A stretch of DNA of 64,000 nucleotides from Rhabdobacter roseus (lineage in GTDB: Bacteria; Bacteroidota; Bacteroidia; Cytophagales; Spirosomataceae): positions 1,079,356 through 1,143,355 of the forward strand of contig NZ_JACHGF010000002.1 of the NCBI RefSeq assembly GCF_014202275.1, in the 5' to 3' direction. Under the pieces are notes generated by a model that was given only the letters and a program-made list of their open reading frames with translations, was not told the DNA's origin and made no database searches. Positions within the stretch are counted from its first letter, which is position 1. Each line of letters starts with the position of its first letter. Made by a program: the position numbers and the translations under genes. This document shows, piece after piece, positions 59,390 through 64,000 of the stretch.

Positions 59390-61024
59390 ATGAACCGCTC
59401 CCCCAATTTACGACGCTTACAAGAGGAAACCTTTGACATTTGTATTATTGGAGCCGGGGCCAGCGGGGCTGGCTGTGCGCTCGACGCCGCCCTGCGGGGC
59501 TACCGGGTAGCCCTAATTGATAAAAAAGATTTCGCCTCCGAAACATCTTCCCGCTCTACCAAGCTTATTCACGGCGGCGTAAGGTACCTGGATCAGGCCT
59601 TCAAAAACCTGGATTTTGCCCAACTCACGCAGGTACGGCACGGTTTGCAGGAGCGGCATATTGTGTTGAAAAACGCGCCTCACCTGGCCCGTCCGCTGGC
59701 CTTGCTCACCCCGGTTGGCTCCTGGCTGGAGGGCTTGTACTTCAGCATCGGCCTGCGGCTGTACGACTGGTTTGCGCAGCAGGATTCGCTTCCCGTCAGT
59801 CGGTGGCTCAACAAAAAAGAGGTACTTCGCCGAATGCCTACCCTCAACCCAAGTACCCTCCACAGCGCCGTGCTCTACCACGACGGACAGCTCGACGACG
59901 CCCGCTACTGCCTGGCGCTGGTGCAGTCGGCGGCGGAGGCGGGCGTAGCTGTGGCCAACTACCTCTCGGTCTGCGCTTTTGAGAAAGATTCGTCGGGCAA
60001 ACTACAAGCCGCCCTGGTGGAAGATCAGCTCGGTGCGGGTACCTTCCCCCTGCGGGCGCGCCTGTTCATCAATTGCACGGGTCCTTATTCAGACTTTATT
60101 AGACTTCAAGCCAACCCGCAGCTTCCACCGCGGATTCGCCCCAGCAAGGGGGTACACGTGGTGCTGCCCCGAGAGGTACTTGGCAGCCAGGACGCCATGC
60201 TGATTCCGAAAACGAGCGACGGGCGCGTGGTGTTCGCCATTCCGTTTGAGGGGGAACTGCTGCTCGGCACTACGGATACGGAGTATACCCAGCTCGAAAA
60301 GGAGCCGGTGCTGGAGAAAAAAGAGGTGGATTTTTTGCTAAGTACTTTGCAACCTTTTTTAGCCCAAAAACTGGATCCCAGGCAGGTGAAGGCGGGCTTT
60401 GGCGGTTTACGCCCTTTGCTGGCGGCCGATCCCCGCAAGGCTACCAAGCGCCTCACCCGCGACCACGAGGTAGAACACGACGAAGTTTCCGGCCTGCTGA
60501 GCCTGCTGGGCGGCAAGTGGACCACCTACCGCCTCATGGCCAAGGATACCCTCGACGCCGCCGACCAGCTCCTGGGCCACCCCCACCCCTGCCGCACCGC
60601 CGACCATACCCTGGCCGGAGGCGAAGGGTACTCGTACGACCATTGGCAAACCCTCCAAAGTACCTACCAGCTCCCGCCCGACGTGTGCCAACACCTGGTT
60701 CTCAAGTACGGCTCTCGGGCCGAGCGAGTGGCCGGGCTCACCGTAGCCAACCCGGTACTGGCCGAGCGGCTGGTGCCCAGGTACCCTTACCTCAAAGCGG
60801 AGGTACTTTACGCTACCCAGCACGAAATGGCCGTCGTGCCCCGCGACGTGCTGGCCCGCCGCCTCCGGCTGGAGATCACCGACTGGCAAGCCACGCTGCA
60901 CTGCCTACCCACGGTCGTAGCGCTCATGGCGCAGGTACTTGGCTGGGAAGAAAGTACCCAACAGCAGCACATCGAAGCTTATCAAAAAGAGTTGAATTTT
61001 TTTAGGACGGAAGCGGAGGGTTAG
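59390..61024 (+). CDS. glpD: FAD-dependent glycerol-3-phosphate dehydrogenase
   Basis: 544 residues. The FAD motif GAGASGAGCALDAALRGYRVALIDKKDFASETSSRSTKLIHGGVRYL is a full GlpD N-terminus. Further on are VLYHDGQLDDARYCLALVQSA, the central TKGVHVVL-like block RPSKGVHVVLPREV, and LLSLLGGKWTTYRLMAKDTLDAA. The C-terminal helical domain ends near 530. It oxidises glycerol-3-phosphate to dihydroxyacetone phosphate at the inner membrane, passing electrons to quinone. No glycerol kinase or facilitator gene is adjacent. Confidence 0.94.
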   Translation: MNRSPNLRRLQEETFDICIIGAGASGAGCALDAALRGYRVALIDKKDFASETSSRSTKLIHGGVRYLDQAFKNLDFAQLTQVRHGLQERHIVLKNAPHLARPLALLTPVGSWLEGLYFSIGLRLYDWFAQQDSLPVSRWLNKKEVLRRMPTLNPSTLHSAVLYHDGQLDDARYCLALVQSAAEAGVAVANYLSVCAFEKDSSGKLQAALVEDQLGAGTFPLRARLFINCTGPYSDFIRLQANPQLPPRIRPSKGVHVVLPREVLGSQDAMLIPKTSDGRVVFAIPFEGELLLGTTDTEYTQLEKEPVLEKKEVDFLLSTLQPFLAQKLDPRQVKAGFGGLRPLLAADPRKATKRLTRDHEVEHDEVSGLLSLLGGKWTTYRLMAKDTLDAADQLLGHPHPCRTADHTLAGGEGYSYDHWQTLQSTYQLPPDVCQHLVLKYGSRAERVAGLTVANPVLAERLVPRYPYLKAEVLYATQHEMAVVPRDVLARRLRLEITDWQATLHCLPTVVALMAQVLGWEESTQQQHIEAYQKELNFFRTEAEG

Positions 61025-61044
61025 CTACAAAAAAGTCAACCCCA

Positions 61045-61143
61045 ATTTGTAATCGAGTGCTGGCTCTAACTCGCGTTTAAAACGCTACATGACAGCGTCC
61101 TGATTACAAATCAGGACGAGCGGCAAATCAGGGAGAGCGTCAT
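61045..61143. repeat. Multi-stem palindromic intergenic element
   Basis: ATTTGTAATC (61045-61054) is inverted as GATTACAAAT (61102-61111). The second copy lies inside the hairpin CGTCCTGATT / AATCAGGACG (61096-61105 and 61109-61118, 3-nt loop). GCGTT/AACGC makes another stem between them, and ATGAC (61089-61093) pairs with GTCAT (61139-61143). It lies between convergent glpD and mutB. It may be a REP-like dispersed repeat or a double terminator; only one copy is seen in this window. Confidence 0.5.
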
Positions 61144-61182
61144 TCTAAAATAACATAAATTCCATTTCCCAGCCAAAGGTAC

Positions 61183-63330
61183 CTACTCCGCCATCAGTTC
61201 CTGGAGAATTTTTTGGGCGGCCACCGAAATGATGGTACCGGGGCCGAAGATACCCTTCACGCCCGCTTCGTACAGGTAGGGGTAGTCCTGGGCGGGAATG
61301 ACGCCCCCCGCAATGACCATTATATCCTCCCGGCCCAGCTTTTTCAGCTCCTCGATGAGCTGCGGTACCAAGGTTTTGTGCCCGGCGGCCAGGCTGGAGG
61401 CACCTACCACGTGCACGTCGTTCTCGGCGGCCTGACGGGCTACCTCCTCGGGCGTCTGGAAAAGCGGACCGACGTCTACGTCGAACCCCAGGTCCGCAAA
61501 GCTCGTGGCGATTACCTTAGCGCCCCGGTCGTGGCCATCCTGGCCCATCTTGGCCACCATGATCCGCGGACGGCGACCTTCCAGCTCCGCAAACTGATCG
61601 GCCATGGCTTGGGCCTGCCGGAAGTTCTCGTCATCGGACACTTCGGCTTTATAAATTCCTGAAATAGATCGTATCACGGCTTTGTAGCGTCCAAATATTT
61701 TTTCCATCGCATCCGAAATTTCCCCCAGGGTAGCACGCTCACGGGCAGCCTCTACGGCCAGGGCCAGGAGGTTGCTGGGCATGTCGGTACCGCCAGCCTG
61801 GGTGCAAGCTTCGGTAAGGCGAGCTAGCGTGGCCTGCACGCGCTCCGTATTGCGCCCGGCTTTTACTTCCTCCAGGCGCTTGATCTGCGCCAACCGCACG
61901 GCCTGGTTGTCGATGTCCCGAATCTCGATGGTTTCGGGCTCGTCGGTCCGGTACTTGTTTACGCCCACGATCACGTCCTTGCCCGAGTCGATGCGCGCCT
62001 GCTTGCGGGCGGCGGCCTCTTCGATCCGCATCTTGGGCAGGCCCGTTTCGATGGCCTTCGTCATGCCGCCCAGCTGCTCTACCTCCTCGATTAGCGCCCA
62101 GGCTTTCTGCACCAGCTCGTGGGTAAGGTACTCTACATAGTACGAGCCGCCCCAGGGGTCCACGGCCCGGACGATGTCGGTTTCGTGCTGCAGGAAAAGC
62201 TGGGTATTGCGGGCAATACGGGCCGAAAAGTCAGTAGGCAGGGCAATGGCTTCGTCGAGCGAGTTGGTGTGCAGCGACTGCGTGTGGCCCAGCACGGCGG
62301 CCATCGCCTCCACGCAAGTACGGGTCACGTTGTTGTAGGGGTCTTGCTCGGTGAGACTGTAGCCGCTGGTTTGGCAGTGGGTACGCAGCGCCAGCGACTT
62401 GGTACTTTGCGGGTTAAACGACTGCACAATCTTCGCCCACAGCAAACGCCCCGCCCGCAGCTTCGCAATTTCCATAAAATGGTTCATCCCAATGCCCCAG
62501 AAGAACGAAAGCCGGGGCGCAAAAGCGTCAATGGACATGCCCGCCTGGAGGCCCGTACGGATGTACTCCAGGCCGTCGGCCAGGGTATAGGCCAGCTCCA
62601 GGTGCGCGGGCGCGCCCGCTTCGTGCATGTGGTACCCGCTGATGCTGATGGAGTTGAACTTGGGCATCATCCGCGACGTGTACGCAAAAATATCGCCCAC
62701 AATGCGCATGGAGGGCGCGGGCGGGTAGATGTAGGTATTGCGCACCATGAATTCCTTCAGAATGTCGTTCTGAATGGTACCCGTTAATTTTTCCGGAAGT
62801 ACCCCCTGCTCCTCGGCAGCTACGATATAAAACGCCAGCACCGGAAGCACGGCCCCGTTCATAGTCATCGACACGGACATCTCGTCCAGCGGGATTTGGT
62901 CAAAGAGAATTTTCATGTCCTCCACGGAGTCGATGGCCACGCCCGCCTTGCCTACATCACCCACCACCCGCGGATGATCCGAATCGTAGCCCCGGTGCGT
63001 AGCCAGGTCAAAGGCCACCGAAAGGCCCTTTTGTCCGGCGGCCAGGTTGCGGCGGTAGAAGGCGTTGGACTCCTCGGCCGTAGAGTACCCGGCGTACTGC
63101 CGGATGGTCCAGGGGCGCTGCAGGTACATGGTGGCGTAGGGCCCGCGCAAAAAGGGCGGTTGGCCGGCCCCAAAGTTCAGGTGCTCGGCGTCCTGGGTAT
63201 CTTCCGGCGTGTAGCGCGGCTTTACTTTGATTCCCTCCGCCGTTAGTGCCGGTTTGGGTACCGCGCCGGAAGGTACTTCTGGCGCTTCCGCGAACTGATA
63301 AAGGCTTGTATCAAAAAAATTGGGTTTCAT
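61183..63330 (-). CDS. mutB: Methylmalonyl-CoA mutase large subunit
   Basis: 715 residues from the ATG at 63330, which removes an atypical 24-residue extension. The CoA-binding barrel holds [68 protein letters not shown], and the C-terminal cobalamin domain holds [32 protein letters not shown] with the base-off His ligand. It interconverts succinyl-CoA and (R)-methylmalonyl-CoA with adenosylcobalamin. It starts 19 bp after the stop of the small-subunit gene. No epimerase or MeaB-type chaperone gene is in view. Confidence 0.96.
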   Translation of the reverse strand: MKPNFFDTSLYQFAEAPEVPSGAVPKPALTAEGIKVKPRYTPEDTQDAEHLNFGAGQPPFLRGPYATMYLQRPWTIRQYAGYSTAEESNAFYRRNLAAGQKGLSVAFDLATHRGYDSDHPRVVGDVGKAGVAIDSVEDMKILFDQIPLDEMSVSMTMNGAVLPVLAFYIVAAEEQGVLPEKLTGTIQNDILKEFMVRNTYIYPPAPSMRIVGDIFAYTSRMMPKFNSISISGYHMHEAGAPAHLELAYTLADGLEYIRTGLQAGMSIDAFAPRLSFFWGIGMNHFMEIAKLRAGRLLWAKIVQSFNPQSTKSLALRTHCQTSGYSLTEQDPYNNVTRTCVEAMAAVLGHTQSLHTNSLDEAIALPTDFSARIARNTQLFLQHETDIVRAVDPWGGSYYVEYLTHELVQKAWALIEEVEQLGGMTKAIETGLPKMRIEEAAARKQARIDSGKDVIVGVNKYRTDEPETIEIRDIDNQAVRLAQIKRLEEVKAGRNTERVQATLARLTEACTQAGGTDMPSNLLALAVEAARERATLGEISDAMEKIFGRYKAVIRSISGIYKAEVSDDENFRQAQAMADQFAELEGRRPRIMVAKMGQDGHDRGAKVIATSFADLGFDVDVGPLFQTPEEVARQAAENDVHVVGASSLAAGHKTLVPQLIEELKKLGREDIMVIAGGVIPAQDYPYLYEAGVKGIFGPGTIISVAAQKILQELMAE

Positions 63331-63349
63331 AGGTGTACGGTGCTTACGG

Positions 63350-64000
63350 CTAATCCTGGTTAAGAAGGTAGGTTTCCAGCCGTCGGTCTGGTAATAGATC
63401 AAACGGAAGTACCTCGCTACTTGTATTCTTTTCGGAGGAAGGTACCTGTTGGTAAGTACCCCCCGGCTCTTCGGCCTGATACTTATTGACCCCTACCAGC
63501 ACCCGTCCCTGGGCATAGGCCGCTTGTTTTTCTTCCCAGGCTTTTTGGATTTTATCCTGAATAAAATTTTGCTCAAAAGCTTTAATCAAGCCTCCTCGTT
63601 CTTCCACGTCCAGAAACAACGCCCAGGCCGCGTCGGCGAGTTGCAGCGTGAGGGTTTCCAGGTAGTACGAGCCCGCCGCCGGGTCCGCCACAAAGCCCAG
63701 GTACCCTTCTTCTTTCAACACCAAAGAAACATTACGCGCCAACCGCGACGAAAACGCCGTCGGCTCGCCCAGGGTGCTGTCGAAAGGCCGGACGCTCAGC
63801 GCGTCGCATCCGCCCACAACGGCACTCATGGCTTCCGACGTTGCGCGCAGCAGGTTGTTGGGCGGCAGGGAGGTCGTTTCGTACAGCGTGGACGTACGGG
63901 CGTGGACATGCGTACGGCATAGCGCGTCGGGTAGTTGATACGCCCGGCTAATGCGCCGGTAGAGGTACCTTAGCGCCCGCAGCTTCGCGATCTCGGTCAA
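63350..64000 (-). CDS. mutA: Methylmalonyl-CoA mutase small subunit, 5' part outside window
   Basis: The frame is open at the right edge, so only the last 216 or so residues are visible. Sequence [90 protein letters not shown] matches the barrel end of the mutase family. The protein then stops without the DGHDRG cobalamin domain, which identifies the non-catalytic small subunit. It lies 19 bp upstream of mutB in the same operon. Confidence 0.92.
   Translation of the reverse strand: MTEIAKLRALRYLYRRISRAYQLPDALCRTHVHARTSTLYETTSLPPNNLLRATSEAMSAVVGGCDALSVRPFDSTLGEPTAFSSRLARNVSLVLKEEGYLGFVADPAAGSYYLETLTLQLADAAWALFLDVEERGGLIKAFEQNFIQDKIQKAWEEKQAAYAQGRVLVGVNKYQAEEPGGTYQQVPSSEKNTSSEVLPFDLLPDRRLETYLLNQD

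Noticed and set aside
1-64000. CRISPR arrays, tRNA or rRNA genes, intact insertion sequences
   Set aside because: None seen. No regularly spaced direct repeats, no cloverleaf with TTCGA arm, and no transposase frame with flanking inverted repeats.

Overview
The window looks like a chromosomal segment of a Bacteroidota bacterium, most likely of the order Cytophagales. The evidence is three SusC/SusD pairs, promoters of the TAnnTTTG (-7) type with a TTG near -33, no obvious Shine-Dalgarno sequences, and Cytophagales-style two-component genes. GC content is close to 50 %. I saw no rRNA, tRNA, CRISPR array, prophage or intact insertion sequence. Genes cut by the window edges are an AcrB-type pump (left) and the methylmalonyl-CoA mutase small subunit (right).

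Layout. 1-2504 (minus): RND multidrug efflux pump and its adaptor. 2676-13496 (minus): two tandem SusC/SusD outer-membrane uptake loci, the second followed by a DUF1735-like lipoprotein. 13497-14464: a long gene-free leader with several hairpins. 14465-19190 (plus): a third SusC/SusD pair. 19311-21452 (minus): SDR, LD-carboxypeptidase and DUF721 genes. 21602-29217 (plus): OmpR-type regulator, histidine kinase and a complete CzcCBA-like heavy-metal efflux system. 29342-31265 (minus): 4-hydroxyproline epimerase and a DapA-family lyase. 31438-37821 (minus): sigma-54 (rpoN), NtrC-type activator, two histidine kinases and a 54-residue membrane protein. 38075-47273: further signalling genes and an apparent envelope or stress islet (YtxH, DUF1469, AI-2E transporter, coiled-coil lipoprotein, two PA2169-type four-helix proteins flanking a GH13 enzyme). 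47606-50118 (minus): two guanidino-group hydrolases (CtlX-like and arginine-deiminase-like). 50380-55223 (plus): sufC-sufD-sufS-sufE-sufT and a bacilliredoxin, without sufB. 55357-61024: VWA protein, BON/LysM protein, D-lactate dehydrogenase, Nudix-like regulator, glycerol-3-phosphate dehydrogenase. 61183-64000 (minus): methylmalonyl-CoA mutase.

How genes work together. The metal-efflux operon carries its own two-component system. The sigma-54 cluster puts the factor, its enhancer-binding activator and sensor kinases on one strand with short gaps. The epimerase/lyase pair points to trans-4-hydroxyproline breakdown, and the two deiminase-fold enzymes could take arginine to citrulline to ornithine.

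The most striking feature that genes do not explain is the abundance of the palindromic word RGTACY (AAGTACCT/AGGTACTT and relatives). It occurs in coding DNA in all three frames and in intergenic DNA, where it also builds terminator stems. It is far more frequent than chance in most parts examined but nearly absent around 38-39 kb.
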